Source of the DNA: WHSW01 sp033856255
Lineage (GTDB): Bacteria; Actinomycetota; Thermoleophilia; Solirubrobacterales; 70-9
Reading direction: 5' to 3'
Assembly: GCA_033856255.1 (NCBI GenBank)
Contig: JAWVFH010000042.1
Span: forward strand, 1 to 64,000
Length of the DNA stretch: 64,000 bases
Position numbers and translations under genes: made by a program. The notes under the pieces are model-generated. The model saw only the letters and a list, made by a program, of their open reading frames with translations. It was not told the DNA's origin and did no database searches. Shown here piece after piece: positions 43,401-52,700 of this stretch (positions within the stretch are counted from its first letter, which is position 1; each line of letters starts with the position of its first letter).

Positions 43401-45132
43401 GATCGTTCTGCGAGTACCACTCCGGCGAGGTGATCTCGACCTCCGGTGGGATCTGAGACTTGACGCTGGAGTCGCCGCGCGGCCCCGGCATCAGGGCTTT
43501 GACCGCGCTGTAGACGTTGACGCGCCCGTAGCCGTAGAACTGGTCGTGGCCGGCGCGCGCCGGATAGCGCTTCGAGGTCGGAATCAGGGTGACGACCGGC
43601 AGCAGGGTCGGGTTCTCGGGGCCGCGGCCGAGGAACGGGTCGGTGCAAGTCGGCGCCGGGACGGGGCTGCACGACGGTTCGGGACCCTGGGAGAAGTTGA
43701 TGTCGTCGGCCTGGCCGACGCCGCCGATCGTCCCCGAGGCCATCAGCTGGCGGACCTCGTTCGGGGTGATCGGGCAGGCCGTGCCGTCGACCCGGGTGCA
43801 ACGCGGATTCGGGGTCAGCTTGCCGGTCGCGACCGCGTCGAGGGCGGCCGAGTAGATCAGCCCTGCGATCCCCGAGCCGCGCCCGGTGGCGTCGGAGGAG
43901 CAGCTCGTCGAGGGGATCGCGACCGTGAGCTTGGCGTAGAAGTTGGTGCAGCCGTTGAACTTCAGGTAGCTCGGCGGAGACTCGGTCGTCGGGTTCACCG
44001 GCAGCGGGATGTCGTTGTCGTCGACGAACGACGACGCGTTGCGGACCGAGTTGACCATGATCACGTGCGGCAGGCTCGACGGCCAGTTGTTGTGCTGGGC
44101 GGCCTCGTCGGCGGCCGACGCGATCACGGTGGTCCCGTGGCGGTAGGCGTAGTTGACCGCCTCGCGCGAAAGGCCCGAGTTGTTCATCGCCCCGAGCGCC
44201 TCCTGGACGACCGAGACGCCGTTGTCGGTCGCGTAGGTGACCGCGGCGGCGAAGCGGTTGGAGTCGGCGATGAAGCTGTCGCCGACCCGCAGCGGGATCG
44301 ACATGCAGTTCGGGCAGGTGCCGGCGCCACCCTGGGCGTTGTCGGCCTCGGCCGTCGAGTCCTGGATCTCGCCGCTGCCGTGGCCGTACTGGACGTCGTC
44401 GAAGGGGTCGTTGTCGTTGTCGAGGAAGTCCCAGCCGGCGATGTCGTCGGCGTAGCCGTTGTGGTCGGTGTCGCCGTCGCCGGAGAAGGCGATCAGCAGG
44501 TCCTGCGGCTCGAACAGGTCCGGGTTGACGTTGTTCGGCGGGTTGGGCGAGACGCGGTTGTCGCAGGAGAAGTCGCGCAGGTTGAAGACGCCGTCGCCGT
44601 TCAGGTCGTCTCCCGCGTGGCTGTAGGGGCCGCCGGCGGCGCAGTTCTCGCCCGGCTCGTTGGGGCTCGTCAGGTGGTCGTTGCGCGGCGTCGGCAGCTC
44701 ACCGGGGTTGAGGTGGATCTTGAAGCGGACGTTGCCCATCGCGCCGTCGTCGTTCCACTTGATCCCGGAGTCGAGCACCGAGATCAGCACATCGGGCCGC
44801 CCCGTGGTCACCTGCCAGGCGGTCTGCACCGCGGGGTCGGCGTCGACGATGTGGGCGCCGCGGACCCCGTGCAGCTCGGCCGGGTTGGCGTTGACGGCGG
44901 TGATCTGGGCCGCCATCGCCGGGTTGGGGGCGTCCGCCGGATTGGCGGCGGTCGCCGAGTACATCCAGGTCTCCTTGCCCTCGAGGTCCGAGGGCGTCTG
45001 GCCGGCCGCGGTGAAGAGGTCCGCGTAGTTGCTTGTCGTCGAGCCAGGGTGGGAGTAGGGGAACGCACCGAGCGCCGGCGGCGCTGCGGCCAGGAGCATG
45101 AACACGGCGACCGTCAGCGCGCGGGACCTCAC
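40444..45132 (-). CDS. giant secreted divergent subtilase with FG-GAP propeller and RTX-like tail (1)
   Basis: This 1562-aa protein starts at GTG 45132, overlapping the preceding stop (GTGA). A signal peptide ends near ALGAF. The S8-like domain (about 105-550) has Asp121 (ISVLDSG), calcium loops (DLNGDGVFNLRDF; DHNGYADDIAGWDF) and His251 in GHGSGEI, not GHGTHVAG. SAADE takes the place of SAGN, so Asp342 sits at the oxyanion position. Ser420 is in GRGSGIAGLI, without the following AAPH. FG-GAP repeats follow (for example FADLDGDNRNELILG, DITGDGRPEIIVG; about 720-1270), then an Fn3-like domain, a glycine linker and an RTX-like tail with a two-Cys cap (ADRVNCGPGDDTV...RDRARNCEQV). Confidence 0.82.
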   Translation of the reverse strand: MRSRALTVAVFMLLAAAPPALGAFPYSHPGSTTSNYADLFTAAGQTPSDLEGKETWMYSATAANPADAPNPAMAAQITAVNANPAELHGVRGAHIVDADPAVQTAWQVTTGRPDVLISVLDSGIKWNDDGAMGNVRFKIHLNPGELPTPRNDHLTSPNEPGENCAAGGPYSHAGDDLNGDGVFNLRDFSCDNRVSPNPPNNVNPDLFEPQDLLIAFSGDGDTDHNGYADDIAGWDFLDNDNDPFDDVQYGHGSGEIQDSTAEADNAQGGAGTCPNCMSIPLRVGDSFIADSNRFAAAVTYATDNGVSVVQEALGAMNNSGLSREAVNYAYRHGTTVIASAADEAAQHNNWPSSLPHVIMVNSVRNASSFVDDNDIPLPVNPTTESPPSYLKFNGCTNFYAKLTVAIPSTSCSSDATGRGSGIAGLIYSAALDAVATGKLTPNPRCTRVDGTACPITPNEVRQLMASGTIGGVGQADDINFSQGPEPSCSPVPAPTCTDPFLGRGPENPTLLPVVTLIPTSKRYPARAGHDQFYGYGRVNVYSAVKALMPGPRGDSSVKSQIPPEVEITSPEWYSQNDPSQATLDVGAQIWARGSAYTCQVLVAPGHYPNNASTTDTPPGDFKPVSSSLCDGTPHTDAFDGVVASLDLADLESRFPVGANDFTGREPGLGAQTSSGRPNTAPYGFVVKVVATVQGTPVMTGEDRRAMYLHRDADMLAGFPQRLPGFTDGESSPAFADLDGDNRNELILGSSNGLVHAYRYDPATGDVSELPGWPVRGDVPGFVHEHEGSPAYASGEVDDDLGGAMITAVAVGDANRDGVPEVYAGDLEGKIYGWDASGHRVFSVEADPRFSGKPLAPFVNVRDGHRDRTQHGFLGSPVLADLDGHDGGKLEVIAAGMDSHVYAWEDNGDPVPGYPVLVVDPSKLDPANPVDPVTHRPNFVDGGEQFDAGGIVDTPAVGDITGDGRPEIIVGTNEEYKVDDGTEGPFNVSSSTSPALSLLSPLGLLKYANGRIYAIKSDGDPDGATGPESAFVDGWPAPIGIAMAELLPVVGDGINGSPVIAPLDCASGDSGPTVGTIPAAGLGYLLNPDGSSCLGEDSGLYRTLDDGSAGTGFNQVDRPVLPAVGLPAFGDLGGSQPSFVAPAAGVVRALDLALNEYQTGGQDFIAAWDTSSGDMVSGYPSPVNDLSFLTGPVVGDVGGLPGEEIVAGTSSMDLVAMGAGGAPTSTAWPKLTTDWTIATPLLGSFGTLDTDAAAPKVVVNVTRSGYINAYGTDAQACAPSSSPRFHHDNANSGDYRRDAVLPGVPTGATVSADKQLSFAAPGDDLLCGTAAAYQVVTSAQEITPANFAEAETLTGAPAPGAAGTTQELAIPAAAKRYVALRAVDEQGNIGRPAVVDLGPPAGGGGGGTGGGGGTGGGGGGDTGGDTGGDGSGGDGGGSGDTGGSGGGTAGACTTAIVGTSADDKLSGTDGPELIHGRGGDDRIAAGGGDDCVFGGGGEDRVSGGAGNDQLAGGRRDDRVSGGAGDDRIRVRGGGADRVNCGPGDDTVSLDGGRDRARNCEQVL
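40785..40936. repeat. GCC/GTC-rich repeat encoding the Gly/Asp linker
   Basis: Tandem GCCGCCGGTGTCGCC-like units encode a glycine/aspartate/threonine linker (GGTGGGGGTGG type) on the minus strand before the RTX-like tail. Confidence 0.7.
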
Positions 45133-48100
45133 TTGGACCGGACCTCCTCGCAGTTGCGCGCTCTGTCGCGCTTGCGGTTGATGAACACGATGTCGTCGCC
45201 CGGGCCGCAGTCGATCCGGTCGCGACCACCGCGGCTGGCACGGATCACGTCGTCGCCTCCGGCGCCGGAGATCCGGTCGGCGGCGCGGCCGCCGTTGAGC
45301 TGGTCATTGCCGGGGCCGCCGTCGAGACGGTCCTCGCCGCCTTGGCCGGAAACGCAGTCGTCGCCGGGGCCGGAGTTGATTCGATCGGCGCCGGCCAGAC
45401 CGCGGATGCGGTCGGACCCATCCGTCCCGAGCAGCTTGTCGTCAGCGGCCGTGCCATCGATCGCGTTCCCGCAGGGGCCACCACCGTCGCCGTTCCCGAC
45501 GCCGCCGCCATCCCCGCCGTCGCCTGTCCCGCCGCCGCCGGTGTCGCCGCCTGAGCCGTCGCCGCCGGTACCACCGCCACCGCCTCCGCCGGTGCCGCCA
45601 CCACCCCCGCCGCCGCCGTCGGCCGGCAGCGCGACGTCCTTGACCAGGCCCCAGTTGCCGGCGTCGTCGCGGTAGAGGACCGCCGCGTGGGTGGCGGAGC
45701 CGATCTGCGCCTTGCTCAGCGTCGCCGTGGTCGCGCTTCCGGCCGGCCCGCCGGCCGCCGCCTCGGCGACGACATCGCCGTCGGTCGGGAAATCGATCGG
45801 CCTGTCCCCGACGAGCACACGGTAGCGAGCGGCCGTGCCACAGAGCCAGTCGTCTCCCGGCGCCTTCCATCCGAGCGTCACCGAGCCGGACGAGTCGCCG
45901 GGGTCCGTCGCGGTCAGCTCGCGGGCGGTGCCCGGCGGCCGTGCGTCGGTCGAGTAGTTCGAGGTCCCGTGCTCGTCGTGGGCGTTCGTCCACCACTCGT
46001 TATTGGAGTCGTCGCAGGCGCTGACGCCGGTGTCCCAGAGGAACGACCAGCCCTCGCGGGTCAGGGTCGCGACGTCGAGGTCGCCATCACCGTCGGCGTC
46101 GCCGATCGACGACGGCGCGTAGATCCAGCCGCCGGTGAACTTCGGCCAGCCGGCCGCCTCGAGGCCGTTCGGCCCGTAGGCGTGCAGCTGGTAGAGGCCG
46201 GTGCCGTAGATCGCCTGGCGCGCGGGGCCCGAGCCGGAGACCCGGGCGATGCTCGGCTGCGAGACGAGCTGGAAGTCGTCGGTCGCGGTCGGGAATCCGG
46301 GCTGGGCGGCCCCTGTCGCCGGGTCCCAGGCCTGGACCACGTGGCTGAAGGGGAGGTTCTGGTTCGGCGCCAGCAGGTTGGCGGCGCCGTTCAGGGTTAG
46401 CCCACCCTTGATCACCAGGGGCGTGTCGTCCCCGGCCAGGTCGCCGATCGCCGGGTAGTCGGCGAGGTTGATCACGGGGCCCTGGTCGGGCGAGTTCGCG
46501 ACCGCGTTCTGGTAGCCGGCCTGGGTGGCGCCGGAGCCGTCGACGACGAGGCCGCCGATCCCGGTTCCCGCGGTCAGCGAGACCTCGTCCGAGCCGTCGC
46601 CGTTGGTGTCGAGGACGGCGGCGTCGTGGCCGGGCAGGACGAGCGGCAGCAGGGCGCCCGAGGCGACCCCGACCCCGACCGGCCAGCCGTCGACGGGCGT
46701 GCCATCGCCGTGCAGGGCGTAGACGGGGTTCGAGCCGGTCGAGGAGGAGAGCAGCGAGTTGACGATCCCGAACAGGTTGGTCGGGAACTGCGGGTTGCCG
46801 GGGGCGACCTCGTTGGTCGCGATCACGATCTCGGGAGGGCCGGTGCCGTCGAGCTGCGCGATCGCCGGCGAGGTGACGATCTCGGCGCCGTCGGCGCCGT
46901 CGGTGGCGAGCTTGGCCGGGAAGCCGGGCAGCGGGCGGCCCTCGCCGTCCCAGGCGTAGACGTGCTGGTCGAGCGAGCCGGTGACGATGTCGAGGTCGCC
47001 GTCGCCGTCGAGGTCGGCGAGCGCCGGCGAGCCGAAGATGCCGCGTTTGATGTGGTTTTGCGAGGTGATCGCGCGATCGGCGGCGTTCATGCACGGATGC
47101 GGCGCGCCCGGGACGCAGGGGTCGGAGAGGGCCGGATCGATGCGAACCGGGAAGCCGTCGAGCGGCTGGCCGTGGCGGTCCCAGGCGTAGATGTGCTCCC
47201 CCGCCGCGTCGACGATGTCGGGCGAGAGGTCGCCGTCGAGGTCGCCGATCAGGGGGGCGCGCAGCGGCTCGCGCGGGGCCGGGATCCCCGAGCTGCCGTG
47301 GTGGGCCGCGAGCGCCGTCGGCTCGGTCCTCACCGGCTGGCCGCCGTTCCAGCTCTGCAGCGGGGTGCCGTCGGAGTGCAGGACGTAGAGCTCGCCGCTG
47401 GTCGTCGGCTGGATCACGTCGAGGGCGTTGTCGCCGTCGAGGTCGTAGAGGCGCTCCGGCGCCTCGCCTCCGGACCCGGTGACCAGGTTGGAGGCATTCG
47501 AGCCGCTGCCGACGGGGCGCGGCCAGCCGGCCAGGTTGCCGTCGTCGCCGTAGGCGAAGAGCGTCTTGCGGTAACGGCCGAAGTTGGCCGGGTCGTTGAG
47601 CTCGTGGACCGTGAAGCGGATCTGGAAGGCGTGGCGCTCGGGGTCGGGGTTCGGGTACGGGTCGGCGGGCCAGGCGCCGTCGGCGGGGCTGCCCGCCGGG
47701 CGGCCGGCGTCGTTGGTCACCTCGCCGTTGCAGGTCGAGGCGAGCGACTGCAGGATGTCCTTGGGAAGCGTCCCGATGACCCCGTCGACAGCGCCGGTGC
47801 CGCTGGCGCCCGGCACCGGGAGGAAGGACGAGTCGGGCGCGTCCTGGCCGCAGGCGTACTCGAGCTCCCAGGCGCCGACGCCGGCGTCCGAGTGCGGCGC
47901 CGCGGCGCGCGCCCGAACCGGGATGCCGGCGGCGGGCACCCGGTCGACGTCGATCGGGGCGAACCAGTCGGGCGAGTCGATCTGGGCCTCGGGTGGGACG
48001 CAGTTGGTCTGCGCCGGGGGACACGGCGGCGTCCCGTTGACGTGGTCGTTGGCGATCCGCGCCATCGCCGCGGCGAGGTCGAGGCGGCCGTAGCCGAAGT

Positions 48101-49661
48101 GCGGGTCCCAGCCCGGGTTCGCCTTGTCGGCGAGCCCGATCGAACCGGTGTTGGCAGGCAGCACGTCCTCGGCCGTCATCGTCATCAGCTGGCGGATCTC
48201 GTTGCCCGTCAGCGGGTCGGCGTCGCCGAAGCGCTCGCGCCCGTAGGAGGCGATCAGGCCGGCCGCCCCGGAGGCCTGGCCGGTGTTCTCCGATCCGGTC
48301 GATCCCATCAGGACGACGTCGGCCTTGCCCCCGTACTGGGTCAGGTTCGAGTTGCGGAAGAAGCTGGTCGTCAGGGGCTGACCGGTCGGGGTGATCGAGA
48401 GCTTGTCGCTGAGCAGGTCGATCAGCTCCTGGCAGCCGCTGGAGAACTCGTCGGGCGGGCTGATCACGTCGCCGACGCCGGGCAGGCTCCCGGGCCCGTC
48501 GCAGGTGCCGTAAGGCGCCGTGTCGGGCAGCGATCCGGCGACGTAGATCGCCTCGTTGTAGTTGGTCGGGTAGTTGTGGTTGGCGCTGTTGATGTCCGAG
48601 GAGACGAGCGTCAGCGCGACGCCGTGGTCGTCCGCGTACCGGAAGACGCTGCGGGCGAACTGCGAGTTGCCGAGCGCGCCGACCGCGCCCTCGACGACGC
48701 TGGCGCCGTTGTTGGTCGCGTACAGCGTGCCCATCGCGTAGTTGTCGATCGGGACGACGAAGGTGTCCCAGACGCGCAGCGGCAGCAGCTGGCAATCCGG
48801 GCAGACGCCGGGGCTGTCGTTGCCGTTGTTGGCCGACGCGACCGCCTCCGAGGCCCGCCCGGAGCCGTGGCCCTTGGCGCTGCAGCAGCTGGAGGCGTCG
48901 AAGGGGTCGTTGTCGTCGTCGAAGAAGTCCCAGCCGGCGATGTCGTCGGCGTAGCCGTTGGAGTCGGCGTCGGTGGAGTCGGAGAAGGTGGCGATCAGGT
49001 CGGAGCCGTCAAGCATCCCGTCCGCCTCGGTATCGCCGGCGGCGATCGAGACCCGCGGGTCGTCGGCGAAATCGCGGACGTTGAAGGCGCCGTCGCCGTT
49101 GCAGTCGTCAGCGGCACAGTCGGTGCCGTTCGCGTGCTGCGGCAGCGGGAGCTCGCCGGTGTTGAGCCGCACCTTGTTGACGAGCTCGGTGTTCTGCCAG
49201 CGGATCCCGGTGTCGAGGATCGCGACAGCGACGTCGGGGTCGCCGGTCGTGTACTTCCACGCCGTGTCGGCGCGGATCCCGGCGATCTGCGCGCAGGCCG
49301 GGTCGAGGGCGGCGAGGTTGGCGTTGCGCCCCTGCTGGTCGAGCTGCGAGCAGTCGGTGTAGGTCGTCGCCGCGGTCCCGTGCAGCTGCGGCGGCACCGG
49401 CGCGGTGTTCGCGGTGTCGGGGCTGAACCCGAACAGGCGGTAGTCCTCGTTCCAATAGCTGTCGCAGTCGAGCTGCGGGGTATCGGCGTCGTCGAGCTCG
49501 CAGGCGTCGAAGCCGGGGTCGTTGGGGGTGTTGGCCCGTGGGCTCTCACCCGGGTTGCTGCCTGGGAAGGCGGCGACGGCCAGCGCCGGCAGCGCCAGGC
49601 AAGCGACCGCAATCGCGAGTACCGACACCCCCCGGCGTCCGTGCTTCCACCCCAGATGCAT
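45129..49661 (-). CDS. giant secreted divergent subtilase with FG-GAP propeller and RTX-like tail (2)
   Basis: This 1510-aa paralogue starts at ATG 49661 (a TACAGT element is 9 nt upstream; ATG 49688 is an alternative). A signal peptide ends near LAVAAF. The S8-like domain has Asp150 (VAILDTG), calcium loops (DCNGDGAFNVRDF; DSNGYADDIAGWDF), His265 in GHGSGRA, SSDIN in place of SAGN (Asp356 at the oxyanion position) and Ser464 in GQASGAAGLI. FG-GAP repeats such as LADLDGDGDLDIVTG follow, then an Fn3-like domain, a glycine linker and the RTX-like tail with the same two-Cys cap (RDRIDCGPGDDIV...RDRARNCEEV). It heads the leftward unit and overlaps the next gene by 4 nt. Confidence 0.82.
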   Translation of the reverse strand: MHLGWKHGRRGVSVLAIAVACLALPALAVAAFPGSNPGESPRANTPNDPGFDACELDDADTPQLDCDSYWNEDYRLFGFSPDTANTAPVPPQLHGTAATTYTDCSQLDQQGRNANLAALDPACAQIAGIRADTAWKYTTGDPDVAVAILDTGIRWQNTELVNKVRLNTGELPLPQHANGTDCAADDCNGDGAFNVRDFADDPRVSIAAGDTEADGMLDGSDLIATFSDSTDADSNGYADDIAGWDFFDDDNDPFDASSCCSAKGHGSGRASEAVASANNGNDSPGVCPDCQLLPLRVWDTFVVPIDNYAMGTLYATNNGASVVEGAVGALGNSQFARSVFRYADDHGVALTLVSSDINSANHNYPTNYNEAIYVAGSLPDTAPYGTCDGPGSLPGVGDVISPPDEFSSGCQELIDLLSDKLSITPTGQPLTTSFFRNSNLTQYGGKADVVLMGSTGSENTGQASGAAGLIASYGRERFGDADPLTGNEIRQLMTMTAEDVLPANTGSIGLADKANPGWDPHFGYGRLDLAAAMARIANDHVNGTPPCPPAQTNCVPPEAQIDSPDWFAPIDVDRVPAAGIPVRARAAAPHSDAGVGAWELEYACGQDAPDSSFLPVPGASGTGAVDGVIGTLPKDILQSLASTCNGEVTNDAGRPAGSPADGAWPADPYPNPDPERHAFQIRFTVHELNDPANFGRYRKTLFAYGDDGNLAGWPRPVGSGSNASNLVTGSGGEAPERLYDLDGDNALDVIQPTTSGELYVLHSDGTPLQSWNGGQPVRTEPTALAAHHGSSGIPAPREPLRAPLIGDLDGDLSPDIVDAAGEHIYAWDRHGQPLDGFPVRIDPALSDPCVPGAPHPCMNAADRAITSQNHIKRGIFGSPALADLDGDGDLDIVTGSLDQHVYAWDGEGRPLPGFPAKLATDGADGAEIVTSPAIAQLDGTGPPEIVIATNEVAPGNPQFPTNLFGIVNSLLSSSTGSNPVYALHGDGTPVDGWPVGVGVASGALLPLVLPGHDAAVLDTNGDGSDEVSLTAGTGIGGLVVDGSGATQAGYQNAVANSPDQGPVINLADYPAIGDLAGDDTPLVIKGGLTLNGAANLLAPNQNLPFSHVVQAWDPATGAAQPGFPTATDDFQLVSQPSIARVSGSGPARQAIYGTGLYQLHAYGPNGLEAAGWPKFTGGWIYAPSSIGDADGDGDLDVATLTREGWSFLWDTGVSACDDSNNEWWTNAHDEHGTSNYSTDARPPGTARELTATDPGDSSGSVTLGWKAPGDDWLCGTAARYRVLVGDRPIDFPTDGDVVAEAAAGGPAGSATTATLSKAQIGSATHAAVLYRDDAGNWGLVKDVALPADGGGGGGGGTGGGGGGGTGGDGSGGDTGGGGTGDGGDGGGVGNGDGGGPCGNAIDGTAADDKLLGTDGSDRIRGLAGADRINSGPGDDCVSGQGGEDRLDGGPGNDQLNGGRAADRISGAGGDDVIRASRGGRDRIDCGPGDDIVFINRKRDRARNCEEVRSK
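45476..45622. repeat. GCC-rich repeat encoding the glycine linker
   Basis: Degenerate tandem GCCGCC/GGTACCACC units encode GGGGGTGGGG-type linker on the minus strand ahead of the RTX-like tail. Confidence 0.7.
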
Positions 49662-49670
49662 CCTCAACCG

Positions 49671-49676
49671 ACTGTA
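49671..49676 (-). promoter_or_regulatory. -10 element TACAGT before the giant-protein operon
   Basis: On the minus strand TACAGT ends 9 nt before ATG 49661. GAGG lies directly against the ATG. This supports the 49661 start and a very short leader for the whole 12.8-kb unit. Confidence 0.42.
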
Positions 49677-49712
49677 AAGAGCGGGCATGGCCGATGCGCC
49701 AGTTCCCCGGGG

Positions 49713-49728
49713 GTCTGACCCCTCAGAC
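49713..49728 (-). terminator. small hairpin at the end of the kinase-cyclase gene
   Basis: GTCTGA and TCAGAC (6-bp stem, 4-nt loop) overlap the TGA stop of the kinase-cyclase gene, which is read leftward into the giant-protein promoter region. G/C runs flank it; there is no T-tract. Confidence 0.3.
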
Positions 49729-52700
49729 GGGGACGGCCTGCTGCCAGTCGGCGCGGTAGACGACGTGCGTGCCGGCGAGGCCCTTGAGCTCGAGCTCGCG
49801 GCCGTCGTCGAAGCGGATTCCGTCGCCGTTCTCCGGTTCGGCCCGCTCCTTCAGCGCCTCCGAGACGAGGATCTCGCCGCCGCGCGCCTGGGCGGCGATC
49901 CGCGCGGCAAGGATGACGCTGCGGCCGAAGAAGTCCCCCTCCTCGCGGATCGCCTCGCCCGAATGCATCCCCATCCGCACCCGCACCCGCTCGCCCTCGA
50001 CCGGGTCGCGGTCGGTGAGCTCGCGCTGGATCGCCGCCGCGCACTCGATCGCCCGCCGCGGGTCGGGGAAGACGAGCATGAAGCCGTCGCCCTGGTTCTT
50101 GACCTCGTAGCCGCCGTGCACGGGGACGAGCCGGCGGAAGAGGCCGTTGTGCGCGCGCAGGACCTGCAGCCAGCGCTCGTCGCCGAGCCGCTCGGTCATC
50201 AGGGTGGAGTCCTCGATGTCGGAGAAGAGGATCGTCACCTGTCCGTCGGGCGCGGCGTGGGAGGCGATGTCGGGCCGCTCGGAGGCGACCTCGTCGATCA
50301 AGAAGTCGATCGAGGTGGTGGCGTCGAGCGAGGAGAGGCCTTGCGCCTCGAGCCGGGCGGCGAGCGCCTCGTTCAGGAGCCGGTGCATGCCGATCTCCTG
50401 CGCCGACTCGAGTGCCTTGGCGAGCAGGTCGAGCGCCCGCTGGCGATCGCCGTCGGCGCCGCCGCGCGCGAGCAGCATCTGGGCAAGGCCGAGGCGAGCC
50501 TGGGCCGAGAACGGCCGGTCGCCCATGCGCTCGCTCATCGCAAGCGCGTCGGTGAAGTGGCGCTCGGCGTCGTCGAGGCGGCCGTCGGTGACCGCGAGGA
50601 GGCCGAGGATCCGAGCGACCGGCCCGTACGAGGCCGCCGCGCGGCCGGCGATCACGTTGAGCCCGTCGTACGGAAGCAGGTGCTCGTAGAGCAGCCGCGC
50701 TCGCGGGACGTCGTCGAGGAAGACGGCCGCCTCGGCCAGCAGGCAGAGGGAGATCGCCCACTGCGCGTCGAGCGGCAGGTCGGCGAAGTCGTCCGCGGCA
50801 AGCGTCTCGAACACCGCCCGGGTCTCGTTCTCGTGGCCGAGCTCGGCGTGGGTGGCGGCGAGCGAGCACCGCCAGGCCGGGATCGCCGGAAAGCGATCGG
50901 CGAGGTCGGCCAGGCCGGCGACCAGGTTCCCGAGTTCGGCGACGTCGGCCTCCGAGCGCCGCAGCCGGCGCAGCAAGGCGATCTGCGTGCCTTGGAACTG
51001 CGCCGAAACGGGCTCCTCGGCGCGGGTGCCTGCCTCCAGGGCCTCCGCGATCAGGCGCTCCGCATCGTCGAAGCGCCCGTCGATGAGCGCCCGCATCGCC
51101 TTCAGCCCGGGCACGTGCCAGAGGTGGGTCGGCTGGCGGAGCTCGTTGGCGAGCCGCTCGAACGCGGCCAGGTCGGCGTCGACCTCATGCATCTCGCCGA
51201 GCTCGAGCCGGTTGCGGAGGCGGTAGACATGGGCGCGCAGCTCCAGCTCGCGGTCGCCGAGCCGCTTGCCGAGGTCGTGCATCTCGTTGCTCTCGCGCAA
51301 CCGGCGGCGGGTCTCCTCGAGGCCGACGGCGCCGGTGAACTGGCGCCTGATCAGCGCAAACGCCAGCGATTGCGAGTCACCGAGACGCCGCGCCATCTCC
51401 AGGGCCTGGAGGCCCAGGTCGTCGGAGCGCCCGGCCGGATCGGTCCAATAGAGCTCCTGGGCGAGCCCGCTGATCAGCTGAGAGCGCAACGGGCTGTCCT
51501 GCTCGCCGACCGCCTCCAACGACTCGTTGAGGAGCTCGATCAGGCGGTCGTCGACGACCCCGGCGACCGAGAGCAGGGTCATCCCCAGGACCGCCTGCGC
51601 CATCTGGTCCGTTCGCCCGAGCTCTCGCGCCAGCCGCGCCGCGCGGTCGAGCGTCGCCCGCGCATCACCGACCCGGGAGGCGCGAGTCTGGGCGGTGCCA
51701 AGGTCGAGCAGTAGCCCCAGACGGCGATCGAGGTCCGGCTTCCGCTCGAGCTCGAGCGCCTCGAGCGCCTTCTCGTAGAGGACGGCCGCGTCCTCGTAGG
51801 CGAGCCGCCGGCTGGCCGTGGCCGCCGCCCGGGTCGCGTAGTCGACGGCACGGTCGACCTGGCCCAGGGGGGCGGCCTCGATGAAGTGATGGGCGAGCTC
51901 GCCGAGGTGGCGATCGAGCTCGCCGGCGTAGACCTGCTCGAGCGCGTCGGCGATCTCGAGGTGCATGGCGACCCGCTTCGAGGCGGCGACCTCGGCCTGC
52001 AGCGTCTCACGGACGAGTGCGTGCGAGAACGAGAAGAGCCCCGCGGCCGGCTCGTTGACGAGCCGGTCGCCGACCGCCTCGCGCAGCGCCGCCTCGATCT
52101 CGGCCGCCGAGAGCTCGCAGACGCGGCCGAGGACGTCAAGCCGGAAGTCGCGCCCGTACACCGCGGCGATCCGCAGGACGGCGTTCGCGTCGTCGGAGAG
52201 GCGGTCGAGGCGGCGGCCGACGACCTCGCGGACGCCCTGGGGAATCGAAACCTGGCGCCGGGCTCCCTCCTCGCCGAGCTGACCCTCGGCGGCCATCAAC
52301 CGCACGACCTCGCCGATGAAGAACGGATTGCCGCCGGTCTGGTCGCGGATCGCCTCGGTGAGGTCGGGCGGAGGGCGGTCGACGCCGGCGGTGAGCTCGA
52401 TGTAGTCGGCGATCCCGGTCGCGTCGAGTCCCTTCAGCGTCACGCGGCGGGCGCCCTCGACGCCGGCCAGGTCGCCGAGCGTGTCGGCGAGCGGATGGTG
52501 GCGGCCGAGCTCGACATCGCGGTAGGTGCCGATCAGCAGCAGGCCTGTGTCGGCGAGGCGGCGGGCGACGAAACGGAGCAGCAGAAGCGACGGCTCGTCG
52601 GCCCAGTGCAAGTCGTCGAGCACGATCACCATCGGCCGGTCGCTCGAGGCGCCGGCGAGGAAACCGGCGAACGAGTCGAAGAGCCGGAAGCGTGCCTGCT

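Noticed and set aside
42331..45675. 1114-codon plus-strand open frame across two giant genes
   Set aside because: It is antisense to two well-supported proteins, crosses their junction and shows no recognisable motif.
46626..49718. 1030-codon open frame antisense to the giant subtilase-like protein
   Set aside because: It is a GC-driven shadow of the real minus-strand gene: no domains, very high Arg/Val/Gly/Asp content, while the minus frame has signal peptide, S8, FG-GAP and RTX modules.
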